Origin: a virus
Direction: 5' to 3' (one strand)
Length of the DNA: 35,722 bases
Virus record (IMG/VR): IMGVR_UViG_3300048437_000128
Coordinates: 1 to 35,722 of that record
Under the pieces are notes generated by a model that was not told the origin of the DNA, did no database searches, and worked only from the letters and a program-made list of their open reading frames with translations. Every line of letters begins with the position of its first letter. The first letter of the stretch is position 1. The translations under genes were made by a program, and so were the position numbers. Below, piece after piece: positions 21,618-29,609 of the stretch.

Positions 21618-24018
21618 AGACATTGACCTTAAGCCAACTGAAGGCATGGTTGCCGAAGCTAAACGTGGCCTTGATTGGCGCAAGGAACATGGTAGGGGTG
21701 GCACTGAGGTCGGTGTTGCTCGCGCTCGTGATATTGTTAATGGGCGGGAGCTTTCTCCTAGCACTGTTCGTCGGATGTATAGTTTCTTTAGCCGACATGA
21801 AGTGGATAAGCAGGGTAAAGGTTTTGACAAGGGTGAAGAAGGCTGGCCATCCGCAGGGAGAATCGCATGGGCACTCTGGGGCGGAAACGCAGGATTTTCA
21901 TTCTCACGAGCAAAAGTAAAATCGCTCGATGCAATAGACGAGAGGTGTGACGACATGGAACTAGAAACTAGAGCAGAAGCTGACGAATTAAAAGTCGGCG
22001 ACATGGTGAGCTGGAATAGCTCTGGCGGTCGAGCAGAGGGCAAGATTGATCGTATTGTCCGCGACGGTAGTATCGACGTGCCTGACTCAGACTTCACGAT
22101 TGAGGGCACTGAGGACAACCCAGCCGCTCTGATTACTCTGTACCGTGATGATGAGGCCACTGACCGCAAAGTAGGTCATCGGTTCTCTGCGCTTACTAAG
22201 ATGGGCGAGAGGATTCATCACTACGAAGATGAGGAGCGCATGGAAGAAGAAGAGCGTACTGAGCCTGTAGAGGTGAAGACACGCGCAATGGAGATGGACA
22301 TGTCTCCAATTAAGGAAGATGAGCGTCGTGTAAATATGGCCCTCAGCTCAGAAGAGCCTGTAGAGCGCTCATTTGGTGTTGAGGTGCTAGAGCATTCAGA
22401 GGATGCCATTGACCTTAGCTTCTTACGCTCAGGCAGGGCACCGTTGCTGCTTGATCACAACCCCGAAAAGCAAGTGGGTATTATCGAATCTGTCGATCTC
22501 GATGGCTCGGCACGGCGTCTCCGTGCGACGGTACGTTTTGGAAAGAACGGACTTGCCAAAGAGGCTTTCGACGATGTTGTTGATGGCATTCGCGCAAATG
22601 TATCCATTGGATACGCTATCAACAAAATGGAACGTCAAGGCAATGACAAGTATGTCGCTAAGTCTTGGCGTCCAGTAGAAGCTAGTTTGGTGTCTATCCC
22701 AGCGGATGTCTCCGTAGGCGTTGGGCGGTCAAGCGAGCCTACACCCGAAACCGTAACCGTAACTGTTAAAGAGGAAACTCCCATGACAAATGAAGTAGAT
22801 GTTGCGGCAATCGAGTTAGAAGCTCGTAAAGCCGCTCAAAAAGACGCAGCTCAGATCGTTGAGCTTGGTGCTCGTCACAATCAGTCAGACATGGCAAAGC
22901 GAGCAATCGCTGAAGGTCGTTCTGTAGCTGAGTTCCGTGGCGAATTGTTGGATGTAATCGGTTCAGAGCGTGCTCTTGAGTCGCAGGACATCGGCATGAC
23001 GCAGAAAGAACTCAAGAAGTTCTCTCTCGTTCGCGCTATTCACGCTCTAGCTAACCCAACTGACCGTCGTGCTCAAGAAGCTGCCGCATTCGAATTCGAG
23101 TGTTCAGAAGCTGCTTCTGCTGAGTTCGGACGTGCCGCTCAAGGCATCATGCTCCCAACAGACGTTATGCGTACTTGGAAGCGTGACCTTAACTCAGCGG
23201 ATGAGGCAGATTTGTTCGGCGAAGATTATCGCGGAGCAGACTTCATCGACGTACTGCGCAACGCTTCTAGCGTAATGCAGGCGGGTGCACGTACTTTGAA
23301 CGGTCTGTCAGGCGACGTTCGTATCCCTAAGAAGACAGCGGCTGCATCAGCGGCATGGATTGCTTCTGAAGGTGGTGCGGCGAGTGAGTCAGAAATGACT
23401 GTCGGCAACATCGCGATGACCCCGAAAACTTTGGGTGCATTCACGGATGTGACCAGGCAGCTCATGATTCAGTCAAGCATGGACGTAGAATCTCTGATCC
23501 GTGATGACCTTGCTACAGCTATCGCTCTTGCGATTGACTTGGCTGGTCTCGAAGGTTCAGGTTCAAGCGGCCAGCCTACGGGTATCTTGAACACGTCTGG
23601 CATCAACAGTGTTGCTAACTTTGCGGCGGCTAACCCCACCTTTGCAGAAGTTGTAACGCTTGAGACTGCACTCGCAGAAGACAATGCGCTTATGGGCAAC
23701 TTGGCATACATTCTGCCAGCGGCCATGTACGGTGCATTGAAGACTACTGAGAAAGCATCAGGAACAGCACAGTTCGTAGTAGAGCCTGGCGGCACTATCA
23801 ACGGACACCGTGCAATCGTTTCTAACCAAGGAACTGCTGGAAACCTTTACTTCGGTAACTTCAGCGATCTCTTGGTTGGCTTCTTCGGCGGTCTTGACCT
23901 CGTAGTTGATCCATACACTGCATCTACAACTGGTACTGTACGAGTTGTTGCACTGCAATCTATGGACGTTGCTGTACGTCACGCTGTTAGCTTCGCTAAG
24001 GGTAACGACGGAGCATAA
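21598..24018 (+). CDS. Prohead protease fused to HK97-fold major capsid protein, with two N-terminal accessory domains
   Basis: The protein has 806 residues; ATG 21598 is chosen (overlap with portal, GGGGGCG before it). Four parts are visible. (1) About 5-110: a WRKEHGRGGTEVGVARARDI / SAGRIAWALWGG domain common in phage head genes. (2) About 131-205: a GDMVSWNSSGGRAEGKI tudor-like (DUF2945/HVA) domain. (3) About 230-385: an S78 HK97-type protease with His287 (LLDHNPEKQ) and Ser336 (ANVSIGY). (4) About 396-806: scaffold helix and HK97-like capsid (LNGLSGDVRIPK, GLEGSGSSGQPTGIL, AILPAAMY-like strands, C-terminal VRVVALQSMDVAVRHAVSF). GAGGAA at 22771-22776 sits eight bases before in-frame ATG 22783 (Met396), so a free capsid protein of 411 residues could be made. 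The protease would process the shell during maturation. Confidence 0.88.
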   Translation: MAKYKGEDIDLKPTEGMVAEAKRGLDWRKEHGRGGTEVGVARARDIVNGRELSPSTVRRMYSFFSRHEVDKQGKGFDKGEEGWPSAGRIAWALWGGNAGFSFSRAKVKSLDAIDERCDDMELETRAEADELKVGDMVSWNSSGGRAEGKIDRIVRDGSIDVPDSDFTIEGTEDNPAALITLYRDDEATDRKVGHRFSALTKMGERIHHYEDEERMEEEERTEPVEVKTRAMEMDMSPIKEDERRVNMALSSEEPVERSFGVEVLEHSEDAIDLSFLRSGRAPLLLDHNPEKQVGIIESVDLDGSARRLRATVRFGKNGLAKEAFDDVVDGIRANVSIGYAINKMERQGNDKYVAKSWRPVEASLVSIPADVSVGVGRSSEPTPETVTVTVKEETPMTNEVDVAAIELEARKAAQKDAAQIVELGARHNQSDMAKRAIAEGRSVAEFRGELLDVIGSERALESQDIGMTQKELKKFSLVRAIHALANPTDRRAQEAAAFEFECSEAASAEFGRAAQGIMLPTDVMRTWKRDLNSADEADLFGEDYRGADFIDVLRNASSVMQAGARTLNGLSGDVRIPKKTAAASAAWIASEGGAASESEMTVGNIAMTPKTLGAFTDVTRQLMIQSSMDVESLIRDDLATAIALAIDLAGLEGSGSSGQPTGILNTSGINSVANFAAANPTFAEVVTLETALAEDNALMGNLAYILPAAMYGALKTTEKASGTAQFVVEPGGTINGHRAIVSNQGTAGNLYFGNFSDLLVGFFGGLDLVVDPYTASTTGTVRVVALQSMDVAVRHAVSFAKGNDGA
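22783..24018 (+). CDS. Major capsid protein from an internal start (candidate)
   Basis: The in-frame ATG at 22783, with a GAGGAA ribosome site at 22771-22776, would give a 411-residue product close to HK97 gp5 in size (385). It contains the N-terminal delta-like helices (IELEARKAAQKDAAQIVELGARHN) and the full shell domain. Nested starts in the same frame are known for lambda C/Nu3. Two products from one gene would solve the need for many capsid copies and few proteases. This is inferred from sequence only; the single fused product cut by its own protease is the alternative. Confidence 0.5.
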   Translation: MTNEVDVAAIELEARKAAQKDAAQIVELGARHNQSDMAKRAIAEGRSVAEFRGELLDVIGSERALESQDIGMTQKELKKFSLVRAIHALANPTDRRAQEAAAFEFECSEAASAEFGRAAQGIMLPTDVMRTWKRDLNSADEADLFGEDYRGADFIDVLRNASSVMQAGARTLNGLSGDVRIPKKTAAASAAWIASEGGAASESEMTVGNIAMTPKTLGAFTDVTRQLMIQSSMDVESLIRDDLATAIALAIDLAGLEGSGSSGQPTGILNTSGINSVANFAAANPTFAEVVTLETALAEDNALMGNLAYILPAAMYGALKTTEKASGTAQFVVEPGGTINGHRAIVSNQGTAGNLYFGNFSDLLVGFFGGLDLVVDPYTASTTGTVRVVALQSMDVAVRHAVSFAKGNDGA

Positions 24019-24027
24019 GGCTAGTAG

Positions 24028-24049
24028 CCCGCCCTTCGGGGCGGGTTTT
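24028..24049 (+). terminator. Terminator after the capsid gene
   Basis: A 7-bp stem, CCCGCCC (24028-24034) with GGGCGGG (24039-24045), closes on a TTCG tetraloop and is followed by TTTT (24046-24049). It follows the capsid stop by nine bases, a usual place for a partial terminator that lowers downstream expression relative to capsid. AAGGAGG for the next gene follows. Confidence 0.85.
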
Positions 24050-24064
24050 CTCTAAGGAGGATGT

Positions 24065-24283
24065 ATGAAATACGAAGTTATTAAGGGTTGTGTAATCGCT
24101 GGTAAGACATACCGAGCGGGTCAGGAAGTCGAGCTTGATGGTCGTCTTGCTGAGTCTCTTATGGGTATTGGGCGTATTGCACCTGCTGCCGAACCTACGA
24201 CAACAAATCGTGCTGTAGGCGCAGAAGGCTCAGAAGAGAAGCCAAAGACACGCAAGCGGACTACTAAGGCAAAAGCTAAGTAA
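24065..24283 (+). CDS. Small head-tail region protein
   Basis: The protein has 72 residues. A short beta module begins KYEVIKGCVIAGKTYRAGQEVEL (residues 2-24), resembling a small SH3-like fold seen in proteins between capsid and FII genes. The tail is basic and disordered (KPKTRKRTTKAKAK). The ribosome site is AAGGAGG at 24054-24060. It may be a minor head part or decoration, or bind DNA through its basic tail. Exact role unknown. Confidence 0.6.
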   Translation: MKYEVIKGCVIAGKTYRAGQEVELDGRLAESLMGIGRIAPAAEPTTTNRAVGAEGSEEKPKTRKRTTKAKAK

Positions 24284-24600
24284 TGCCCGTAGAGACGCTG
24301 GATGATCGAAAGTTGCTGGTAGCTGACTTTGGAGTGGCCTGTACTGGCACGCCAACTGGCGGTGGCTCTGTATCGTTTACTGCGATATATGATGCACAGC
24401 ACGCGCTAGAGGAAGCAGGCGGTTTTGTCGCTTTCTCGCTCGATCAGCCGCGTCTCACTTGCGTTTCTTCGGAGGTGTCTACTTTAGCGGAGGGTAACAC
24501 CGTTGTTGTGCCAGTAGACTCAGTTAATACCAATTACACGATACGGGTTGTTATGCCCGATGGCACTGGTATTACTGAGCTGGCGTTGGAGAAGCAATGA
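24283..24600 (+). CDS. Head-tail joining protein (lambda FII-like)
   Basis: The protein has 105 residues. LDDRKLLVADFGVACTGTPTGG, then FVAFSLDQPRLTCVSSEVSTLAEGNTV, and YTIRVVMPDGTGITELALEKQ give the FII family pattern (DFGV, 'GxxxxxxxPxxxC', 'PDGTGxTxLxLE'). FII caps the head and attaches the tail. Overlaps both neighbours by one and four bases. Confidence 0.75.
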   Translation: MPVETLDDRKLLVADFGVACTGTPTGGGSVSFTAIYDAQHALEEAGGFVAFSLDQPRLTCVSSEVSTLAEGNTVVVPVDSVNTNYTIRVVMPDGTGITELALEKQ

Positions 24601-25034
24601 GTCACATCCGCACAAGAATTCGTCAGAACCTTGTTACTACGCTTACGGGCTTAGACAACACAGGTAGCAACTGTTTTGACACTCGCGTATTCCCTATGCA
24701 CGAAAGCGTGCTGCCTGGTATATGTGTTTATACGGTGAACGAGACTGCTCAATATCCGAGCATGAGGCCACCAAGAACTTTGCAGAAGAAACTAGCTGCA
24801 CGGATCGAGGTATACGTTAAGATGACCTCGACATACGATGAAATGGTAGATCAGATAAGCGCAGACATAGAGGAAGCGTTGTATACAGATCTAACACGAG
24901 GTGGCTTGGCGATAGATACGCGAGTTATCTCATTTGACACTGACTTCTCGGCTGACGGTGATCAACCCGTCATGGTAGGGCGTCTCACTTGTGAGATTCA
25001 TTATCTAGCGGTTGAGGGTAGCCCAGAAGGTTAG
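24597..25034 (+). CDS. Tail terminator protein (lambda U-like)
   Basis: The protein has 145 residues. IRTRIRQNLVTTLTGLDNTG (about 4-23), FDTRVFPMHESVLPGICVYT and the later MVGRLTCEIHYLAVEG are the spacing and features of gpU/tail terminator proteins, which end tail polymerisation and join the head. The position between the FII-like and major tail genes matches lambda. It shares ATGA with FII. Confidence 0.75.
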   Translation: MSHIRTRIRQNLVTTLTGLDNTGSNCFDTRVFPMHESVLPGICVYTVNETAQYPSMRPPRTLQKKLAARIEVYVKMTSTYDEMVDQISADIEEALYTDLTRGGLAIDTRVISFDTDFSADGDQPVMVGRLTCEIHYLAVEGSPEG

Positions 25035-25073
25035 TAAAATCGGACATATTTATTTTTTCGTGAGGGCGTAAAA

Positions 25074-25463
25074 ATGGCTACAAACATAGGTAAGGACGGA
25101 GCAGTTTACAGCGGTTCAAACGCTGTTGCTGAAATTAGAGACTGGTCTTTAGAGACTACATCAGAAGTCGCAGATGATACTGTGATGGGTGATTCGTGGA
25201 TGACTCACACTGCTACGCAGAAGTCATGGACGGCATCATTCACAGCGTTCTGGGATCCTACTGACACTACTGGTCAGCAGACTCTGACAGAAGGCTCTTC
25301 AATCACTCTGAAGCTGTATCCCACGGGTAACAACTCAGGTGACTACGAGTGGTCAGGCACAGCGACTATCACTTCGGTGAGCAAGTCGGCATCATTTGAC
25401 GGTTTTGTAGAGGCTAGCTTCTCTGCACAAGGTAGTGGAGCACTGGTTGAAGGCACTGTCTAA
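25074..25463 (+). CDS. Major tail (tube) protein
   Basis: A 129-residue, mostly beta protein. GKDGAVYSGSNAVAEIRDWSLE, then ADDTVMGDSW and KSWTASFTAFWDPTDTTGQQTL, with DGFVEASFSAQGSGAL at the end, are typical of short lambda gpV-type tube proteins. Hexamers of it stack to form the tail shaft. It is preceded by a 39-base gap with GTGAGGG before the ATG. The tail chaperone gene follows with a one-base overlap. Confidence 0.85.
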   Translation: MATNIGKDGAVYSGSNAVAEIRDWSLETTSEVADDTVMGDSWMTHTATQKSWTASFTAFWDPTDTTGQQTLTEGSSITLKLYPTGNNSGDYEWSGTATITSVSKSASFDGFVEASFSAQGSGALVEGTV

Positions 25464-25792
25464 TGAGCAAGCTAATTGATAGTGTAGTTCAGCACTTCAG
25501 TAATCTTGGCGTTAGGGAGATCGAAGTTCCCGAATGGGAAGCGACTCTCTACGTCAAGAATCTGACTATTGAGGATAAGGCTAAGTTAAATAGCCGTTCT
25601 CAAGACGATATCCACGACTATATGGTGTATGCGATCATCTTTGGCGTAGTCGATAGCGAGGGCAACCCCGTTTTCGACATTGGTGACAAGGTGAAGCTGC
25701 GTCGTCATGCGTCCTCAGCAGTCGTGGAGCGTGTTGCAAATGAAGTATTAGCGTTCCAGACCCAAAGCGAGGAAGATCGCGAAAAAAACTAA
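25463..25792 (+). CDS. Tail assembly chaperone G (0-frame product)
   Basis: A 109-residue acidic helical protein that ends at TAA (25790-25792) just after a slippery heptamer. It has LYVKNLTIEDKAKL, then HDYMVYAIIFGVVDSEGNPVF and a C-terminal helix, the pattern of gpG-like chaperones that bind the tape measure before tube assembly. Most ribosomes stop here; a minority shift -1 at 25783-25789 to make the longer G-T form. Confidence 0.8.
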   Translation: MSKLIDSVVQHFSNLGVREIEVPEWEATLYVKNLTIEDKAKLNSRSQDDIHDYMVYAIIFGVVDSEGNPVFDIGDKVKLRRHASSAVVERVANEVLAFQTQSEEDREKN

Positions 25793-25998
25793 CGGACGAC
25801 CAAGGGAACCCGACTGAGCTTTACAGGGTCTTTGAGCTAGCGGAACATCTTGGTCAGACAGTTAGCACGATTTTGGCAATGACGCCCACTGAGTTCCAAC
25901 ATTGGTGGACGTTCTTCAGTATAAGGGCGAAAAGGCAAGAGCGTGAGCAATCCAGATCCAATCGTAATCCACCTTCAGGCAAAAGACGACGGCGTTAA
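25463..25998 (+). CDS. G-T tail assembly chaperone by -1 frameshift
   Basis: Ribosomes slipping -1 at A AAA AAC (25783-25789) read on from CTA at 25789 to TAA at 25996-25998, adding 69 residues: LTDDQGNPTELYRVFELAEH, then a Trp-Trp patch (TEFQHWWTFFSIRAKR) and a basic end. The joined product is about 178 residues. This is the lambda gpG-gpT arrangement, in which the T part bridges tube protein and tape measure. The extension lacks its own start and overlaps the tape-measure GTG by 56 bases, as expected for a shifted product. Confidence 0.8.
25783..25789 (+). promoter_or_regulatory. -1 ribosomal frameshift site A AAA AAC
   Basis: A canonical X XXY YYZ heptamer within a run of seven A and one C, positioned in frame (GAA AAA AAC TAA) one codon before the 0-frame stop. 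The -1 frame is open for 69 codons beyond it. A stop codon right after the site is common and raises shift efficiency in this class. Confidence 0.85.
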
Positions 25999-28336
25999 CG
26001 AACTCTTTGATAGCACTGAGCGGCTGATAAAAAAGCAAAAGAAAGCAGTAGAAGACACCATGCGTCGGATGAAGGAATATCATCGGACGTTAGGCATGAC
26101 CAAGCAAGAGCTTGAGGTTTATCGCCTAAAGCAAAATGGTGCGACAGACGCACAAGTTCGTGCTGCAACGAGAATAGCGCGTCTTACTGAACTCAAAGAA
26201 AAGGACATACAAACTAACAAGCGCCTAAATGGTAGCTTGCGTATGATCCGTGGTGGCTTTGGTCAGGTCGGTCACCAGCTCCAAGATATTACGATCCAAG
26301 CACAGATGGGCACAGATTCGTTCATCATCTTAGGTCAGCAGGGTTCGCAGATTGCTTCTTTGTTTGGGCCAGGCGGTGCCATGATGGGTGCTTTGCTTGC
26401 TGTTGGTGCAGCCTTTGCGAGCTATGTGAAATCTAGTAATCAGGCGTCGGATAGCTTAAAAACGTTAAAGGAGCGTGGAGATGAAGTTGCCGAGATGTTT
26501 AAAGATGATCTCTTTAGCGCAACCAGTGACGTCACTGCTGGCTTCATTGATTTAGCAAAAGCGTCTAAGTCTTTAGCAATAACAGAAGCACTTATTTCCC
26601 AAGGTAAAGCGACACAAGCTCTTGCGGATGCACAGCGTCTCGTGAACAGAGAATTCACATTTACGAAAGAAGTTTACAGCAAGGCTACTGACAGCTCGAA
26701 AATGGTAGAGCTGTCTATCGCAGAAATAGCTGATAAATATGGCGTTGCGATAACGCGAGCGGCTGAGTTCAGAACCGTATCTTTAGCGTTGATGCAGGAT
26801 CTTAATAAAGGGCGTGATGCTTTCTTAGATTTTGTTAATACAGAGGAAATTGAAGGCAGGGCGACTCCAGCGTTGTTGGAGTTGCGTGAGAGCGTTAAAG
26901 AGTTCGCTAAAGAAGGATTGCAAGCAAGGGTTCAGTTAGAAAGTATTGAGAATGTCCTATCTCGCTTAGGAGAAGAGGGGCCACTAAGCGCCCTAGAAGA
27001 TCCAAGTTCTGAAAAAGCTCTACAAAAAGCCAGAGACACACTAGAGCAAATCAACACTAAGTTTGATACTGGCGCTAAAAAAATACGCAACACTTATCTC
27101 GCTGCAATGGCAGAGGCAGAAAAGGCGCATAACATACTAGGTAGCACTGCTGAAGAGCGCATGGCTACTGAAGAACAGTTAATGTCTCAGTTAAGCAATG
27201 CACTGCTTAATCATGAGCAAAAACGCGCAGATGCAGTATTAAAGCGTCAGCAGGATGAAGAAAAGGATCAGCAAAGACGTCTTAACAATATTAACAAGGT
27301 AACAGTCGCTGAAACTAATGCGATTGCGCAGATTAATGCCGAGCAGAAGCGTAAACGAGACAGAGTTTTAGCTAACGTAAACGAGACTAGCGAAGTGCAG
27401 GCTGCTGCAGCTCTTAAGTTGGCGGCAATAGAAGCAGAGAGGCAAAGAAGACTGGATCAGTACCATCGTGAAAGAGTCATGATGGAGGAGGACGAAGCAG
27501 AGAAAAAGTTTCAGATACAGCAGAAAGGCAAGCGCAAAATAGAAGACATGATGAACGATGGCACAAACAAGTACATCGAGGATCTACAGCGTCGTGCGTA
27601 TGCACTAGAGTCTGCTTTAGCGCAGAACTTCATCACCGAAGCTGAACACATGGAGTATCGTAAGCAGTTACAGACTGAATACGCTAATCACCTGTTAGAC
27701 GAGAATCTGAAGATTGTAGGCGGTCTCAAGAATGTAGAAGACAGCTTTGTTAATGCCTCTCACGCCTTCATCACTGGCGCTCAGAACGGGACTGAGGCTA
27801 TCCAGCAGTTTGGTCGCGCCATTGTTGACGAGCTTATTAAGAGCCTTGTGCAGATGGGCGTTGAGCACGTCAAGCAGATGGTCATTAAGAAGCAGATTGA
27901 GGCTAAAGGTTTGGGTGCCTCTGTGGCTATGAATGCTGGTGCGATGTCAGCGATTGCTGCCGCATCCGCTCCTGCAGCGGCTCTGGTGTCTCTGGCTACA
28001 GCAGGCGGTAACTCCGCCCCAGCGGTTGCTGGTATGGGTACTGCATTTGCTGCATCACGCGCTATGTCACTTGCTTCGTTTGATGGCGGTGGCTTTACAG
28101 GCATGGGCGCTCGTGCAGGTGGTGTTGACGGTAAGGGCGGCTTCCCAGCAATCCTTCACCCGAACGAAACAGTCATTGACCACACTCGAGGCCAAGGGCA
28201 AGGTATTACCATCATTAACAACATTGACGCATCAGGTAATCAGGATGTGGACGAGAAGATCGCTATAGCGGTTACACAGTCGTCTCGTCAGACAGTCGAG
28301 CAAGTACACAACATGATGCGTAGAGGGCGTATGTAA
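25943..28336 (+). CDS. Tail tape measure protein
   Basis: The protein has 797 residues with a GTG start at 25943 (AAGG about ten bases upstream). Long alpha-helical, Glu/Lys/Gln/Ala-rich, with coiled coils at about 20-95 and 370-560 and hydrophobic segments (FGPGGAMMGALLAVGAAFASYV near 135-160 and an Ala-rich run near 655-700). The C-terminus has GGFPAILHPNETVIDHTRGQG and a helix ending MMRRGRM, both usual in lambda gpH-like proteins. Using about 0.15 nm per residue, a tail near 120 nm is expected (inference). Directly follows the G/T chaperones. Confidence 0.9.
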   Translation: MSNPDPIVIHLQAKDDGVNELFDSTERLIKKQKKAVEDTMRRMKEYHRTLGMTKQELEVYRLKQNGATDAQVRAATRIARLTELKEKDIQTNKRLNGSLRMIRGGFGQVGHQLQDITIQAQMGTDSFIILGQQGSQIASLFGPGGAMMGALLAVGAAFASYVKSSNQASDSLKTLKERGDEVAEMFKDDLFSATSDVTAGFIDLAKASKSLAITEALISQGKATQALADAQRLVNREFTFTKEVYSKATDSSKMVELSIAEIADKYGVAITRAAEFRTVSLALMQDLNKGRDAFLDFVNTEEIEGRATPALLELRESVKEFAKEGLQARVQLESIENVLSRLGEEGPLSALEDPSSEKALQKARDTLEQINTKFDTGAKKIRNTYLAAMAEAEKAHNILGSTAEERMATEEQLMSQLSNALLNHEQKRADAVLKRQQDEEKDQQRRLNNINKVTVAETNAIAQINAEQKRKRDRVLANVNETSEVQAAAALKLAAIEAERQRRLDQYHRERVMMEEDEAEKKFQIQQKGKRKIEDMMNDGTNKYIEDLQRRAYALESALAQNFITEAEHMEYRKQLQTEYANHLLDENLKIVGGLKNVEDSFVNASHAFITGAQNGTEAIQQFGRAIVDELIKSLVQMGVEHVKQMVIKKQIEAKGLGASVAMNAGAMSAIAAASAPAAALVSLATAGGNSAPAVAGMGTAFAASRAMSLASFDGGGFTGMGARAGGVDGKGGFPAILHPNETVIDHTRGQGQGITIINNIDASGNQDVDEKIAIAVTQSSRQTVEQVHNMMRRGRM

Positions 28337-28938
28337 TGGCAACGTACAACTTCCCTAGCATCACACCTACGTCGCAGACGTTCGAGCTGGTGACTAATAC
28401 AAGGCAGTTTCAGAGTCCGACTAGCGGTGCAGTGCAGACGCTCTCGCGTAAGGGATCGTTCTGGAAAACACGCATGACGTTCAGCAATCTGTCAGGTAGT
28501 GACAGAGCAGAGATGCAGGCTTTCATTGCTAAGATGGATGGTCAGACACATCGCATGAGGCTAGAGGATTACGGTCGAGTGCGTAACGGTTCGGCTACTT
28601 CACCACAAAGTGTTCTTGTAGCTGGTGCTGGTCAGACTGGCTCGTCTATTGACCTAGATGGCGCTACAGCTAGCGTAACTGACTTCTTTAAGGCTGGTGA
28701 TTACCTATCGTTTAACAATGAGCTGCACATGGTTACAGAGGATGTAGATTCAGATGGGTCTGGCGCTCTTACAGTGAGTATCGCACCGCCCATACGAAAG
28801 CCGACCGATAACGATGACGCTGTTCAGATATTTTCGCCCTTTGGTGTTTTTATGATGACTAACACGCCACGATGGAATACTGAATCTAAGTATATAAGCT
28901 CGATCACGATTGAAGCTATCGAGGATGTGCTGGCATGA
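28336..28938 (+). CDS. Distal-tail/minor tail protein (lambda M/L region)
   Basis: The protein has 200 residues. FELVTNTRQFQSPTSGAVQTL, then GSFWKTRMTFSNLSGSDRAEMQAFIAKMDGQ (about 38-70), is a pattern of small phage tail-tip proteins that sit where lambda has M. The rest is beta-rich with an SGALTVSIAPPIRKP strand. Its start overlaps the tape-measure stop (TAATG). Probably part of the baseplate-like tip; exact homologue uncertain. Confidence 0.65.
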   Translation: MATYNFPSITPTSQTFELVTNTRQFQSPTSGAVQTLSRKGSFWKTRMTFSNLSGSDRAEMQAFIAKMDGQTHRMRLEDYGRVRNGSATSPQSVLVAGAGQTGSSIDLDGATASVTDFFKAGDYLSFNNELHMVTEDVDSDGSGALTVSIAPPIRKPTDNDDAVQIFSPFGVFMMTNTPRWNTESKYISSITIEAIEDVLA

Positions 28939-29609
28939 GTCGAGGTCTCTCTACAGCGGTTGTTAATGCACTTAAGGCGGATGTTGTACGTCCTGTTACG
29001 TTCGCTAAGCTCGACTTCTCTAGTAGCACGCTTTACTTGCACGATAGTATCGGCACATTCACTTGGGGTGGTAATGACTGGTTAGGTGTTGGCGACTTTG
29101 GATCGGTTTCTAGTATTGAAGAAGGCGCTGATATTTCTCCCTACAACATCACTCTAACGCTATCAGGCATTGACTCTACGATCTCAGATATTGGTACGGC
29201 AGGGACAGAAGACTACTTTTTGCGTGACGTAGATATCTATCTTGGCTTGTTAGATGAAGACGAGTCTTTGATAGAAGACCCTAATAAGATTTGGTCTGGC
29301 TTCATGGATGTTATGACGCTGACTGCTGGTACTCAAGGTGATGATCTTATACAGCTCACTTGTGAGTCAGAGATGGCAAAAATAAACCGTTCCCGTAATC
29401 TGAAATACACGCACGCAGAACAGCAGCGCGTTAATTCTAGCGACCTATTCTTTGAGTATTTGCACGAAATAACTGGTGTGAAGATCCTTTGGAAGGATAA
29501 GAATAGCGGAAATTTAGGAGTCGGAAATGGCTTTGGCGGTGGCGGTGGAGGCGGCGGTGGCGGCGGTGGCGGAAGAGAACCGTTTATCGATCCAAGTCAG
29601 CTCCCCTAA
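28935..29609 (+). CDS. Minor tail protein, DUF2163-like, with poly-glycine tail
   Basis: The protein has 224 residues. RPVTFAKLDFSSSTLYLHDS, FTWGGNDWLGVGDFGSVSSIEEGADISPYNITLTLSGI and DLIQLTCESEMAKINRSRNLKYTHAEQQ are blocks of the DUF2163/tail-tip family encoded between the M-like and NlpC-like genes. The C-terminus ends in a run of about 13 glycines followed by REPFIDPSQLP; a flexible Gly string of this kind is unusual. The last 83 bases also encode the start of the next gene in a different frame. Confidence 0.75.
   Translation: MSRGLSTAVVNALKADVVRPVTFAKLDFSSSTLYLHDSIGTFTWGGNDWLGVGDFGSVSSIEEGADISPYNITLTLSGIDSTISDIGTAGTEDYFLRDVDIYLGLLDEDESLIEDPNKIWSGFMDVMTLTAGTQGDDLIQLTCESEMAKINRSRNLKYTHAEQQRVNSSDLFFEYLHEITGVKILWKDKNSGNLGVGNGFGGGGGGGGGGGGGREPFIDPSQLP

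Noticed and set aside
21540-22169. Long minus-strand frames such as 21540-22169 and 742-1029
   Set aside because: Mirror frames of confident + strand genes, Ser/Arg-rich, without promoters or ribosome sites.
25317-25330. Further copies of TATCCCACG (17028, 21069, 25317) as members of the repeat family
   Set aside because: They match only 9-10 bases and lie within genes or in the C-rich tract; chance matches cannot be excluded and they lack the TTTAC half.
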